Part shown: piece after piece, positions 39,632 to 48,375 of the stretch
Numbering within the stretch: the stretch's first letter is position 1
Layout of the letters: every line of letters begins with the position of its first letter
DNA from: Pseudomonas sp. PDM15
Lineage (GTDB): Bacteria; Pseudomonadota; Gammaproteobacteria; Pseudomonadales; Pseudomonadaceae
Assembly (NCBI RefSeq): GCF_014851565.1
Contig: NZ_JACVAA010000002.1
Coordinates: 682,001 to 746,000 of the forward strand
DNA: 64,000 nucleotides
Reading direction: 5' to 3'
Program-made: the position numbers and the translations under genes
The notes under the pieces: generated by a model
The model's input: the letters and a program-made list of their open reading frames with translations, nothing else
Database searches by the model: none
Told to the model about the DNA's origin: nothing

Positions 39632-39883
39632 TCAGTCGTCGGCGGAATCGTCGAAGGCACGGTACCCGGCAAAGCCCTTCGCCTCACCCAGCACCAGCGG
39701 CCCCGAGTGATCATCCGTCTGCGCCACGCGCCGTGCCCGGCGCGCAGTGAAGAACAGCGGCCCGCCGACGCCGATCAGCACCAGGATGACGAAAAGCCAG
39801 CCCCGACTCAGCCACCAGGCAAAGGGCAGTAACGCCACTCCGGCCAGCAGCAGAACCAGGCCTAGGCCTTCACGCAGATTCAT
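39632..39883 (-). CDS. Small inner-membrane protein of unknown function
   Basis: An 83-aa protein with two membrane helices (about 8-24 and 29-46) and a polar C-terminal tail. Its ATG overlaps the fghA stop (TGATG), so it is translated with the formaldehyde-detoxification gene. No domain is recognised. It sits between fghA and ispF, in a spot where related Pseudomonas often carry a small gene. Confidence 0.72.
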   Translation of the reverse strand: MNLREGLGLVLLLAGVALLPFAWWLSRGWLFVILVLIGVGGPLFFTARRARRVAQTDDHSGPLVLGEAKGFAGYRAFDDSADD

Positions 39884-40725
39884 CAGGCCAGCGCCGCCGC
39901 GTGATGGCGCAGATGGTCATCGATGAAACTGGCGATGAAGTAGTAGCTGTGGTCGTAGCCCGGCTGCATACGCAAGGTCAGCGGATGCTCGGCTGCCTTG
40001 GCCGCGGCCTGCAGGGCCTGGGGCTTGAGCTGGACTTCGAGGAAGTCGTCGCGGTCGCCCTGGTCCACCAGGATCGGCAGCTTCTCCGTGGCCTCGGCCA
40101 GCAGCACGCAGGCATCCCACTCGCGCCAGCGCGAACGGTCATCGCCCAGGTAGTTGGAGAACGCCTTCTCGCCCCAAGGACAGTTGAGCGGGTTGGTGAT
40201 CGGCGAGAACGCCGAAACCGACTGGTAGCGCCCCGGATTCTTCAGCGCGCAGATCAGCGCACCGTGGCCACCCATGGAGTGGCCGGCGATGCCGCGCTTG
40301 TCGGTGATCGGGAAGTTGGCCTCAATCAGCGCCGGCAACTCCTGCACCACGTAGTCGTACATGCGGTAGTGGCGCGCCCAGGGTTCCTGGGTGGCGTTGA
40401 GGTAGAAGCCGGCACCGAGGCCGAAGTCCCAGGCCTTGTTCACATCATCCGGCACGCCTTCGCCACGCGGGCTGGTGTCCGGGGCGATGATGATCAGGCC
40501 GAGCTCGGCGGCCAGCTTCTGCGCGCCGGCCTTCTGCATGAAGTTCTCGTCGGTGCAGGTCAGGCCGCTCAGCCAGTACAGCACCGGCAGCTTGGCGCCC
40601 TGCTCCGCCTGCGGCGGCAGGTACACGGCGAACACCATGTCGCAGTTGAGCGCAGTGGAACGGTGGCGGTAGCGCTTGTGCCAGCCGCCGCAGCTTTTAT
40701 TGCTGGAAACGATTTCCAAGGTCAA
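39883..40725 (-). CDS. fghA: S-formylglutathione hydrolase
   Basis: A 280-aa esterase-D-type alpha/beta hydrolase. The nucleophile elbow is GHSMGGHGA (Ser150), the acid lies near DQGDRDDFL and the His in GYDHSYYF. It splits S-formylglutathione, the product of AdhC, to formate and glutathione. The start is judged to be TTG 40725: GGGGAGGAG lies seven bases upstream and the family starts MTLE-VSSNKSFGG. A longer frame from an ATG at 40788 would run through the repeat element. A small membrane-protein gene follows. Confidence 0.94.
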   Translation of the reverse strand: MTLEIVSSNKSCGGWHKRYRHRSTALNCDMVFAVYLPPQAEQGAKLPVLYWLSGLTCTDENFMQKAGAQKLAAELGLIIIAPDTSPRGEGVPDDVNKAWDFGLGAGFYLNATQEPWARHYRMYDYVVQELPALIEANFPITDKRGIAGHSMGGHGALICALKNPGRYQSVSAFSPITNPLNCPWGEKAFSNYLGDDRSRWREWDACVLLAEATEKLPILVDQGDRDDFLEVQLKPQALQAAAKAAEHPLTLRMQPGYDHSYYFIASFIDDHLRHHAAALA

Positions 40726-40740
40726 GTGAACTCCTCCCCA

Positions 40741-40820
40741 CGTAGGGTGGAAAACCGCGAAGCGTTTTCCACCAGCCAAGGTGGACAAGCGACCGGGACG
40801 GCCGCGTTGTCCACCCTACG
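40741..40820. repeat. Structured 80-bp intergenic repeat-like element between adhC and fghA
   Basis: The element is bounded by perfect 10-bp inverted repeats, CGTAGGGTGG (40741-40750) and CCACCCTACG (40811-40820). Inside are two hairpins: GGAAAAC-N8-GTTTTCC (40749-40770) and GGTGGACAA-N18-TTGTCCACC (about 40780-40815). GTAGGGTGGA elements of this kind are frequent between Pseudomonas genes. It begins just two bases downstream of the adhC stop and ends shortly before fghA, so in the transcript it would fold strongly and could protect or terminate the adhC mRNA. Confidence 0.75.
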
Positions 40821-40822
40821 AC

Positions 40823-42038
<1,216 letters not shown>

Positions 42039-42947
42039 ATGAGCAACTGGGAAGGCCTGGACGAGTTCGTCGCCGTCGCCGAATGCGGCCGTTTCGCCGC
42101 CGCCGCGCAGCGTCTGGGGCTATCTACCTCGCAGGTCAGCCGCCAGGTGGCGCGCCTCGAGGAACGCCTGCAGACCCGCCTGTTCTACCGCAGTACGCGC
42201 AAGGTGACGCTGACCGAGGCCGGGCAGACCTTTCTGCAGCACTGCCAGCGCCTGCAGGACGCCCGCGAGGAAGCCCTGCGCGCCATCGGCGACCTCAACG
42301 ACGAGCCCAAGGGCCTGCTGCGCATGACCTGTGCGGTGGCCTATGGCGAGCGCTTCATCGTGCCGCTGGTCAACCAGTTCATGGCGCGCCACCCGCAGCT
42401 GCGCGTGGAAATCGAACTTAGCAACCAGACCCTCGACCTGCTGCACAGCAGCATGGACCTGGCGATTCGCCTCGGCCGCCTGCAGGACTCGCGACTGGTC
42501 GCTACCCGCCTGGCACCACGGGTCATGCACCTGTGCGCGGCGCCCGCCTACCTCGAACGCTATGGCCGGCCGCACTCGCTGTCCGAACTGGGCCGGCACA
42601 ACTGCCTGGTTGGCAGCAGCGATCAGTGGAGTTTCCAGCAGGACGGCCGCGAGTTGAGCCAACGGGTGCAGGGCAACTGGCGCTGCAACAGCGGCGAGGC
42701 GGTACTCGACGCCGCACTACGCGGCTTCGGCCTGTGCCAGCTGCCGGACTACTACGTGCAACCGTACCTGCGCAGCGGCGCGCTGGCCGACCTACTGCCG
42801 CAACAGCGCCCACCACACACCGCCGTATGGGCGCTGTACCCACAGCAGCGCCACCTCTCGCCCAAGGTGCGCCTGCTGGTGGAGCTATTAAAGGAAGGCC
42901 TGGCCCAACGCCCGGAATACCACGAAGCCAGCGCCCCCACCCCGTAG
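42039..42947 (+). CDS. gfnR: LysR-family regulator of formaldehyde detoxification, GfnR-like
   Basis: A 302-aa LysR-type regulator. The winged HTH is in residues 1-60 (GRFAAAAQRLGLSTSQVSRQVARLEERL); the effector domain covers about 90-295. Being divergent to adhC-fghA it matches P. aeruginosa PA3630 (GfnR), which activates adhC in response to formaldehyde. The symbol rests on position and family, so another effector is possible. It ends next to a repeat-like sequence at 42944-42979. Confidence 0.88.
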   Translation: MSNWEGLDEFVAVAECGRFAAAAQRLGLSTSQVSRQVARLEERLQTRLFYRSTRKVTLTEAGQTFLQHCQRLQDAREEALRAIGDLNDEPKGLLRMTCAVAYGERFIVPLVNQFMARHPQLRVEIELSNQTLDLLHSSMDLAIRLGRLQDSRLVATRLAPRVMHLCAAPAYLERYGRPHSLSELGRHNCLVGSSDQWSFQQDGRELSQRVQGNWRCNSGEAVLDAALRGFGLCQLPDYYVQPYLRSGALADLLPQQRPPHTAVWALYPQQRHLSPKVRLLVELLKEGLAQRPEYHEASAPTP

Positions 42948-42979
42948 GCTGGACTCAGGAGCGTAGCGAACAGTCCACC
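42944..42979. repeat. Short GTAGGSTGGAC-type inverted repeat after gfnR
   Basis: GTAGGCTGGACT (42944-42955) is followed, after 16 bp, by AGTCCA (42972-42977). It resembles one arm of the element at 40741-40820 and is probably a decayed member of the same family. It could act as a terminator for gfnR. Confidence 0.4.
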
Positions 42980-43004
42980 ATCCACTCCCTGGTGCCGATC
43001 CCGC

Positions 43005-43622
43005 CTAACCCGGAGTAAGACACTCCGGCCCCTCGAAGGCAGGATCGTTGATCAGCGTACTCAGCCCCCGCTCGCGCAGCTGCGGCTGCGGCGCCACCAA
43101 CACTGCCTGCAGCTGCTCGATCGATGCCTGCGGATCGAGCCAGACACGGGTAGCGGCCTGGTCGAGCAACACCGGGCGGCGCAGGTAATTGGCCGGCGAG
43201 GTGACCATCGCCACGCTGAGGTAGGTTTGCCCCGCCGTCGGGTAGGCCTCCCACAGACCGGCGAAGTACAGTAGCCCTTCGCTGCTCATCCAGTACGGAC
43301 GCTTGTGGTTGGCCTGCCCGCGCCATTCATAGAAGCCGTTGGCCGGCAGCAGGCAGCGACGCTGACGGAAGGCCTCGCGGAACATCGGCTGCTCGGCCAG
43401 CGTCTCGGCGCGAGCATGGGCCGGCGCCTTGCTGAAGTCATCGAGCCAGGCCGGCGTCAGCCCCCAGCGCCCGGCCGCCGCCTGCAGCTCACCTTCAGGC
43501 TGATGAATGAACAGCACCTGAGCGCCGGGCGACAGATTCCAGCGCTGCGGAAAGCTTTCGGGAAAGCCCGGCAGGCTCGACACGGCCTGGGGCCAACGAA
43601 ACAGGGCGTAGCGTCCACTCAT
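43005..43622 (-). CDS. SRAP-domain (YedK/HMCES-like) protein with degenerate active site
   Basis: A 205-aa protein with the SRAP fold: MSGRYALFRW, RWNLSPG, RAETLAEQPMFREAF, LLPANGFYEWR and YFAGLWEAY. SRAP proteins covalently capture abasic sites in single-stranded DNA through Cys2. Here the codon after ATG is AGT, so residue 2 is Ser. Aligned with E. coli YedK, Asn75 corresponds to His69 and His160 to Tyr146; only the Glu105 equivalent (Glu99) remains. The reading frame is intact and codon use normal, so it is not an obvious pseudogene. It may be a non-catalytic paralogue. The last gene of a small minus-strand group. Confidence 0.85.
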   Translation of the reverse strand: MSGRYALFRWPQAVSSLPGFPESFPQRWNLSPGAQVLFIHQPEGELQAAAGRWGLTPAWLDDFSKAPAHARAETLAEQPMFREAFRQRRCLLPANGFYEWRGQANHKRPYWMSSEGLLYFAGLWEAYPTAGQTYLSVAMVTSPANYLRRPVLLDQAATRVWLDPQASIEQLQAVLVAPQPQLRERGLSTLINDPAFEGPECLTPG

Positions 43623-43664
43623 GGGTAGCGGTGTTTCCAGTAACAGAAGAAGGCGACGGAACAG

Positions 43665-43925
43665 TCAGCAGAGCAGCACGCCGGGAAAACCCTCGGGCTC
43701 TTCACCCGGCAGTGGCGCGGCGGCATTGTACGCGGCGATCAGCCGACGCGCGTGCTCAGCATCGTCGTCCTCCACCAGCAGCCCCAGCAGGCCCAGCGCC
43801 GGCAGCTCCCCCACCGCACCGAGCAAATGCCGCCCGGCCAGATGCGCCTCCACCCCCTCGCTGGCCAGCACTCCGACCAGCAGCTCGGCTTCTAGCAAAT
43901 CCTGCGGCTCGTAGATTCGCTGCAT
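43665..43925 (-). CDS. DUF2007-domain protein (putative signal-transducing protein)
   Basis: An 86-aa protein starting MQRIYEPQDLLEAELLVGVLASEGVEAHLAG, the DUF2007 pattern: a PII-like alpha-beta fold with a conserved ILxxxGI stretch. Family members have no established function. Its ATG overlaps the stop of the Cys-rich upstream gene (TGATG) and GGAG precedes it, so the two are coupled. Likely cytoplasmic. Confidence 0.8.
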   Translation of the reverse strand: MQRIYEPQDLLEAELLVGVLASEGVEAHLAGRHLLGAVGELPALGLLGLLVEDDDAEHARRLIAAYNAAAPLPGEEPEGFPGVLLC

Positions 43926-44107
43926 CAGTCGTTCTCCGTGCGCACATCCAGCGACCATTCCTCACCATCGGTGCGCAGGTCGAAAACAATCGGCCGGCAA
44001 CACACCGGGCAATCCTCGACATACTCCTGGTCCCCGGCGGAGAGGTCGAGCAAGGCCTCGGCCTGTTCCCAGCAATAGGGGCACTGGTACAGCTGTGATT
44101 CCAGCAT
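43925..44107 (-). CDS. CPXCG-motif cysteine-rich small protein
   Basis: A 60-aa protein with two zinc-knuckle half sites, CPYC (about 9-12) and CPVC (about 33-36), separated by an acidic spacer. Bacterial CPXCG proteins of this size are conserved but uncharacterised. TTGGAGG precedes ATG 44107 at ideal spacing; that ribosome site lies inside the left direct repeat of the adjacent islet. The islet therefore separates this gene from its ancestral promoter region. Confidence 0.83.
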   Translation of the reverse strand: MLESQLYQCPYCWEQAEALLDLSAGDQEYVEDCPVCCRPIVFDLRTDGEEWSLDVRTEND

Positions 44108-44108
44108 T

Positions 44109-44134
44109 GCGGCCTCCAAATGACTTGCCGTTAT
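44109..44134. repeat. Left att-like direct repeat of the islet
   Basis: GCGGCCTCCAAATGACTTGCCGTTAT-type sequence matches 46742-46767 at 23 of 26 positions; the last 14 bases (TGACTTGCCGTTAT, 44121-44134) are identical. Confidence 0.75.
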
Positions 44135-44390
44135 GGGGCCTTGGCCGCCATAAAGTCTAAAAATCTCTCAATTTTCAACGCCTTATGAATCCAAAACCCC
44201 AGAAAACCTAACAATGACTCAAGGAATTTAATCCGCTGTAGTCATCCCTCTTGATGCTAGCTCGTCTTCCTTTGACAACGCAGTGGCACGATGCCACCCC
44301 ATGTGCTTCTTTATATGGTGTTAGCTGCACAATAGTCGTTCTGTTAAGGCCGAAACTCTCTCCACCATCCAAGTTGACAGGGAAGCCACT

Positions 44391-44684
44391 ATGCAAAAGT
44401 ACCCACTATTATTAATAGTATTATCCACGACACTTAATGCCACACCTATTCCTACTCAGGATAGATTTTCAGTCATCCAAGAAATTAAGGATGGCTGCCT
44501 AAAATCTCAAATTAACGCCCCAGAAAATGGTGACGTACCGCTGGCGGTAATCCATCAGTACTGCGATTGCACTTCGGAAAACGCAGCGAACAGCCTCACT
44601 GCTGAAGATGTAGATGCGATGAACTCAGGTAACCCATCGCCAGGCGCACAAAAAATAGCACAGGCATATGCATATTGCCGATGA
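44391..44684 (+). CDS. Small secreted protein with four cysteines (islet cargo)
   Basis: A 97-aa protein with a Sec signal peptide (about 1-17, LLLIVLSTTLNATP). The mature part has four cysteines in a C...C-D-C...C pattern (DGCLKS, YCDCTSE, AYCR), suggesting two disulfides in the periplasm. Codon use is AT-rich and unlike chromosomal neighbours. GGGAAG precedes ATG 44391. Unknown function; many Pseudomonas islands carry similar small periplasmic proteins. Confidence 0.68.
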   Translation: MQKYPLLLIVLSTTLNATPIPTQDRFSVIQEIKDGCLKSQINAPENGDVPLAVIHQYCDCTSENAANSLTAEDVDAMNSGNPSPGAQKIAQAYAYCR

Positions 44685-44778
44685 GTGTCCATTCATTCAA
44701 TCACCATAAAATGATGCAAGCCACTGAAATACCACACCAGTAAAAGCACTAGACAATCAACTAATATGAGGCGCACCA

Positions 44779-44979
44779 ATGGCCACTTCCACTTGCCCTA
44801 AATGCACCGGCACCACTTTTGAAATGAAGGAAAATGGAAGCGTCCGCAACGCTGCATACAAGATAATGTTCATTCAATGCACAAGCTGTGGCGCAGTTGT
44901 AGGTACAACTGACTACTTCAACGTACCTAGCTTGTTAGAAAAGCTCGCAAAGAAAATGGGCTTTAACATACACCAATAA
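44779..44979 (+). CDS. Small zinc-ribbon protein (islet cargo)
   Basis: A 66-aa protein with two CxxC knuckles, CPKC (residues 6-9) and CTSC (34-37), the zinc-ribbon arrangement. A short amphipathic helix (VPSLLEKLAKKMGF) ends it. GAGG precedes ATG 44779. Proteins like this occur on mobile elements and may bind nucleic acid or partner proteins. Function unknown. Confidence 0.72.
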   Translation: MATSTCPKCTGTTFEMKENGSVRNAAYKIMFIQCTSCGAVVGTTDYFNVPSLLEKLAKKMGFNIHQ

Positions 44980-45076
44980 CACCAAGAGACTGCACAAACG
45001 ATGCAGTCTCATTCACTATAAATGGCAGCTCATAATTCATTTAAAACAACAGACCATTCCGATCAGGAAAACAGTA

Positions 45077-45829
45077 ATGGGAAGATCCAAAGAAGACTGG
45101 ATGACTCGTGAAGCACTGCAAGACATGCACGAATGGATTGACGAAAACTACGGCGAAGGCGCAATAGAAGAAGGGTCAAAAGAATGGAGCGAAGCCGCAC
45201 GCGCTTATGAGGAATACTGCGACAACATGCAGCAACAGCACGAAGATGATCTCTCACGAGAAGAATATGAATATTACTTATTCATGAATTCGAAAGAGGC
45301 TGACGCGACATTCTATAGAGACATATTAGAACTTAAGGTCATGCTCAATAGCATTAGCAACATGACATACAACCAAACCTTCTTAAAAATGGTTTTTGCT
45401 CATGCAGTAACAATTCTAGAAGTATACCTGGAAGACGCCACCAAATCCCTGATACTTTCCAGCAATACCTATCTTTCAAACACAATAAAAAACGTCAAGC
45501 CGTTCTCAGACTCCACATTTAAATTAAGCGAAATCGCACTTGAGGCCGATGGAATAAAAAAATTTGTAATAAACAAGATGTCGGATAATTTATTTCACAA
45601 CATTCCTAAAGCCTTAAACACACTGAGCGGAATATTAGACAGAAAAATCAATGTAGCATCTGCGGATGTGTGCCTCATTACAAGCATCCGCCACGACGTA
45701 GTTCATCGAAATGGAAAGAACAAAGATGGCGCACAAATAGAAATCACCTTTTCTTTTGTCGATAACGCGCTAGAGAAAATTGAAAAATTTGTTAGCGCAT
45801 TAGATCAAGAAATAGCTGATCCCCTTTAG
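45077..45829 (+). CDS. HEPN-domain protein, candidate RNase/defence factor (islet cargo)
   Basis: A 250-aa protein. The N-terminal 75 residues are very acidic and helical (EEGSKEWSEAARAYEEYC). The rest is an all-helical HEPN-like domain with Arg205 and His210 in SIRHDVVHRNG, matching the RX4-6H catalytic motif of HEPN ribonucleases, followed by a helix (SFVDNALEKIEKFVSAL). HEPN proteins are common as toxins, abortive-infection factors and RNase parts of defence systems. No partner antitoxin nucleotidyltransferase is beside it; the zinc-ribbon protein upstream is the only neighbour. ATG 45077 has a weak AGGAAAACAGTA site. AT-rich. Confidence 0.75.
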   Translation: MGRSKEDWMTREALQDMHEWIDENYGEGAIEEGSKEWSEAARAYEEYCDNMQQQHEDDLSREEYEYYLFMNSKEADATFYRDILELKVMLNSISNMTYNQTFLKMVFAHAVTILEVYLEDATKSLILSSNTYLSNTIKNVKPFSDSTFKLSEIALEADGIKKFVINKMSDNLFHNIPKALNTLSGILDRKINVASADVCLITSIRHDVVHRNGKNKDGAQIEITFSFVDNALEKIEKFVSALDQEIADPL

Positions 45830-45888
45830 AATTTTGGCTGCGAACTGACTCTTTTTTTTGTCGCCCTGCATCTACTGACTCTTTCCAA

Positions 45889-46088
45889 GTAATTCAGCTC
45901 ACCCATATCCTGCGCCATACCTTCGCCTCTCACTTCGTCATGGCGGGCGGTGACCTTCGTACCCTCAAAGACATCTCGGCCACGCCGATATCACCACCAC
46001 GATGATCTATGCGCATCTTGCGCCTGAGCACTTGGATAAGGCCTCATCTCTCAATACCCTATCACTCTCGTCTAGCGGAAATCGCTGA
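45889..46088 (+). pseudogene. Remnant of a tyrosine site-specific recombinase (integrase), frameshifted
   Basis: Only the C-terminal catalytic part survives. THILRHTFASHFVMAGGDLRTLKDI (from about 45901) holds the His-x-x-Arg block. After 45975 one base is missing, the expected codon CTC having lost a C, and the sequence continues in another frame as LGHADITTTMIYAHLAPEHL with the His and nucleophile Tyr, ending at TGA 46086-46088. The N-terminal two thirds are absent. It marks the right part of the islet. Confidence 0.88.
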
Positions 46089-46096
46089 GCTACGAC

Positions 46097-46633
46097 ATGG
46101 ATGGCGCTCATATGCATTACAGAACCTTTCTATCTTTCCTTGGCGCGGCGCTCCTGGGTGCGGCATTGGCGGCTGCAGTTAAAACGGGCTTCATCCTGCC
46201 TGGCGTGCTGCCCATGACACACCTATTCATGTTCATCCTGGAGTCACCGCTCGGAAAGCTTGCTCTATCTATGCATGGTAGTGAGGGAGGTATGTTGATC
46301 GCCATTCCCCTTCGCGCTTTTGCTTACAGCGTTGTGATTGGTGCTGTAGCAGGGGTGATGGTCCGAAAGCTCAGATTCAAGCGTGTCTTTTGCTATTCGG
46401 CACTTTGGCTGCCCTTGGCCGATTTTGTTATGGGCTATCTTCAGGCATCTGACGCTGCCAGCACCTATGCCGAGCAACTGGCGATAATGCAGAAGAACAT
46501 TGGCTTGGCCATCTGGGCTGATCTGTGGATTTACGGCTGGTATTTCTTAGCGCTGTATCTCTCTTTTATCATTGCCAACCGCATAAAGCCGCTTCCTGCC
46601 AAGCTTGTAAAAGAGTCCCCGCAACCCGTTTAG
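46097..46633 (+). CDS. Hypothetical membrane protein at the right end of the islet
   Basis: A 178-aa protein with about four or five membrane segments (near 10-30, 40-60, 70-92, 98-118, 138-160). No family is recognised. It starts 8 nt after the integrase-remnant stop; M1 (46097) or M6 (46112) could be the start and neither has a good ribosome site. Base composition is lower in GC than the core genes. It may be islet cargo or part of the original locus. Confidence 0.6.
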   Translation: MDGAHMHYRTFLSFLGAALLGAALAAAVKTGFILPGVLPMTHLFMFILESPLGKLALSMHGSEGGMLIAIPLRAFAYSVVIGAVAGVMVRKLRFKRVFCYSALWLPLADFVMGYLQASDAASTYAEQLAIMQKNIGLAIWADLWIYGWYFLALYLSFIIANRIKPLPAKLVKESPQPV

Positions 46634-46741
46634 CCCTGCGCGATGAATCACAGGGAGGCGGGGCCAGTAGTCATTGTGTAGGCATTAGATAGTCAATCGA
46701 TGACTCGATCACGCCTAACGAGTCCGGCACTCGGGCCTTTC

Positions 46742-46767
46742 GCCGCCTCCATGTGACTTGCCGTTAT
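46742..46767. repeat. Right att-like direct repeat of the islet
   Basis: Matches 44109-44134 at 23 of 26 positions, ending with the identical TGACTTGCCGTTAT. A TATAAT box (46765-46770) overlaps its end and probably belongs to the acyltransferase promoter, which would have been intact before insertion. Confidence 0.75.
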
Positions 46768-46826
46768 AATCGCCGGTCTATTGCAGGCCCGCGCACGGGC
46801 ATTCCGAGCAGCCTAACCACGAGAAC

Positions 46827-47993
46827 ATGATGGGCGAATTCGATTCCATCCGACCCTACGCCGACCACGAAGTCCCTGCCGTGCTGGCACGCTTGCTGAG
46901 CGACGACACCTTTCTCGGCGCTCTTACCCGCTTTCGCTTCCCGCGCCTCGCCGGGCCATTTGGCTGGCTGCTCAAGCCGCTCATTGCCTATCGCCTGCGC
47001 CACGAGACGGCCGGCATCGATTCGGTGGATGCCCTGCAGGCGCGCATCGAGCCGTATATCGACCGTACCGTGGAGCGCGCCACCGATGGCATTAGCTTCG
47101 CCGGGCTGGAACGGCTGCAGGCGGGCACGCCTTATCTGTTCCTGGCCAACCATCGCGATATCGTGATGGACCCGGCCTTCGTCAACTACGCGGTGTTCCA
47201 TGCCGAGCTGCCGACGCCGCGCATCGCCATCGGCGACAACCTGCTGCAGCGCCCCTTCGTCAGCGACCTGATGCGTCTGAACAAGAGCTTCATCGTGCAC
47301 CGCAGCGTGACCGGTCGGCGCGAGAAGCTGGCGGCCTTCCAGCTGCTGTCGGCGTACATCAATCATTCGATTCGCGAGGAAGGCCAGTCGATCTGGATCG
47401 CCCAGGCCGAGGGCCGGGCCAAGGACGGCGACGACCGTACCGATTCGGCGATCCTCAAGATGTTCCACATGAGCCGCAAGGACGAGCCGTTCGCCGAGGC
47501 CCTGGCCGCACTGAACCTGGTGCCGGTGTCGATCAGTTACGAGTACGACCCCTGCGACCAGGCCAAGGCCCGTGAACTGCAACTGCGCGCCAGCACCGGC
47601 AGCTACGAGAAGGCGCCAGGCGAGGACGATGCCAGCATTGCCCTGGGCATTACCGGCTACAAGGGCCGCGTGCATGTGCAGTTCGGCGAGCCGGTGCGCA
47701 CAGGCTTCGAGGATGCCAAGCAGCTGGCGGCACTGATTGATCAACATATCCTCGGCGGCTACCGGCTGTTCCCGGTGCACTACCTGGCCTACGCCCAGTG
47801 GGACGAGCGCGATGCCGACTTGCAGGTGCCTGCGGCCGAGCAGCTGTTCCCCGCTGCCGAGCTGGCCAAGGCCCGCGCCGAATGGCAGCGCCGCCTGGAT
47901 GCCTGCCCCGCCGAGCAGCGCCCCTGGCTTATCCGCCAGTACGCCACGCCGGTGCGCAACCAGTACCGGATCAAGGCTGGTTTGCCGCTGTAA
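46827..47993 (+). CDS. 1-acyl-sn-glycerol-3-phosphate acyltransferase-like protein
   Basis: A 388-aa protein. The PlsC-type acyltransferase motif appears as LANHRDIVMDPAF (about 109-121): His and Asp are separated by five residues rather than four, a variant shared by this long subfamily. SIWIAQAEGRAKDG supplies the second block. It likely transfers acyl groups to a glycerophospholipid or related acceptor at the membrane. The second ATG at 46830 is an alternative start. A TATAAT box lies 57 bp upstream; a strong terminator follows. Confidence 0.82.
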   Translation: MMGEFDSIRPYADHEVPAVLARLLSDDTFLGALTRFRFPRLAGPFGWLLKPLIAYRLRHETAGIDSVDALQARIEPYIDRTVERATDGISFAGLERLQAGTPYLFLANHRDIVMDPAFVNYAVFHAELPTPRIAIGDNLLQRPFVSDLMRLNKSFIVHRSVTGRREKLAAFQLLSAYINHSIREEGQSIWIAQAEGRAKDGDDRTDSAILKMFHMSRKDEPFAEALAALNLVPVSISYEYDPCDQAKARELQLRASTGSYEKAPGEDDASIALGITGYKGRVHVQFGEPVRTGFEDAKQLAALIDQHILGGYRLFPVHYLAYAQWDERDADLQVPAAEQLFPAAELAKARAEWQRRLDACPAEQRPWLIRQYATPVRNQYRIKAGLPL

Positions 47994-48008
47994 GCGAGTC
48001 TCCGAAGC

Positions 48009-48036
48009 AAAACGGCAGCCATCAGGCTGCCGTTTT
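48009..48036 (+). terminator. Terminator after the acyltransferase gene
   Basis: AAAACGGCAGCC-ATCA-GGCTGCCGTTTT, a 12-bp stem extending into TTTTTG, 15 nt after the stop; also suitable for the convergent small gene. Confidence 0.92.
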
Positions 48037-48054
48037 TGTTTACGCGGAAGGGTT

Positions 48055-48375
48055 TCAAAAACCGGTGCTAATCCACGACAGCACCAGCGCCGCACCCAGA
48101 GCGGCGCCACCAAAACCGTAGAAGAAGCGGTTGATACGCTGGGTCGGCTCGTCCAGCAACGAGGTCTCCCCGTCGATCTCGTCCAGTTCGCTGTCGGCCG
48201 CCAGGTGGGCAACCGCACGCTGCTCACGCAGACGGGTGGCCAACAGCAGCCAGCTGCCGGCGAAGGCAAAGAATAGCGCCAGGCCGTTGAGCACTTGCCC
48301 GGGATAGGTCGAGAACAGGGTCCAGAGGTACTGCAGGGACACGCGAATCACCTCAGCAGGAGAAAGATGCACCAT
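48055..48375 (-). CDS. Small two-helix membrane protein, hypothetical
   Basis: A 106-aa protein with membrane helices at about 22-43 and 84-102, and an acidic loop between them (LAADSELDEIDGETSLLDEP). No domain recognised. The start is uncertain: ATG 48375 is used because upstream sequence looks non-coding, but it lacks a good ribosome site; GTG codons shortly downstream are possible. Confidence 0.52.
   Translation of the reverse strand: MVHLSPAEVIRVSLQYLWTLFSTYPGQVLNGLALFFAFAGSWLLLATRLREQRAVAHLAADSELDEIDGETSLLDEPTQRINRFFYGFGGAALGAALVLSWISTGF

Larger units (their letters stand above)
44121..46767. mobile_element. Decayed 2.6-kb integrative islet (AT-rich cargo, integrase remnant)
   Basis: The segment between two copies of TGACTTGCCGTTAT is visibly more AT-rich than both flanks, has different codon use, and carries a frameshifted tyrosine-integrase tail (45889-46088) near its right end. 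Cargo: a small secreted four-Cys protein, a zinc-ribbon protein, a HEPN-domain protein and a membrane protein. The outer flanks, the start of the CPXCG gene and the promoter of the acyltransferase, would form one normal divergent intergenic region if the islet were removed. Without an intact integrase it should be immobile. Confidence 0.72.

Noticed and set aside
40725..40788. ATG 40788 as start of fghA
   Set aside because: The added 21 codons run through the GTAGGGTGG repeat element and are unconserved. TTG 40725 has a strong ribosome site and family-like N-terminus.
44208..44396. A 62-codon minus-strand frame in the islet, and a GTTAGCTGCAC sequence resembling part of an integron attC site
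   Set aside because: The frame lacks a clear ribosome site and overlaps the promoter of the secreted-protein gene. No paired attC arms or integron integrase are visible.
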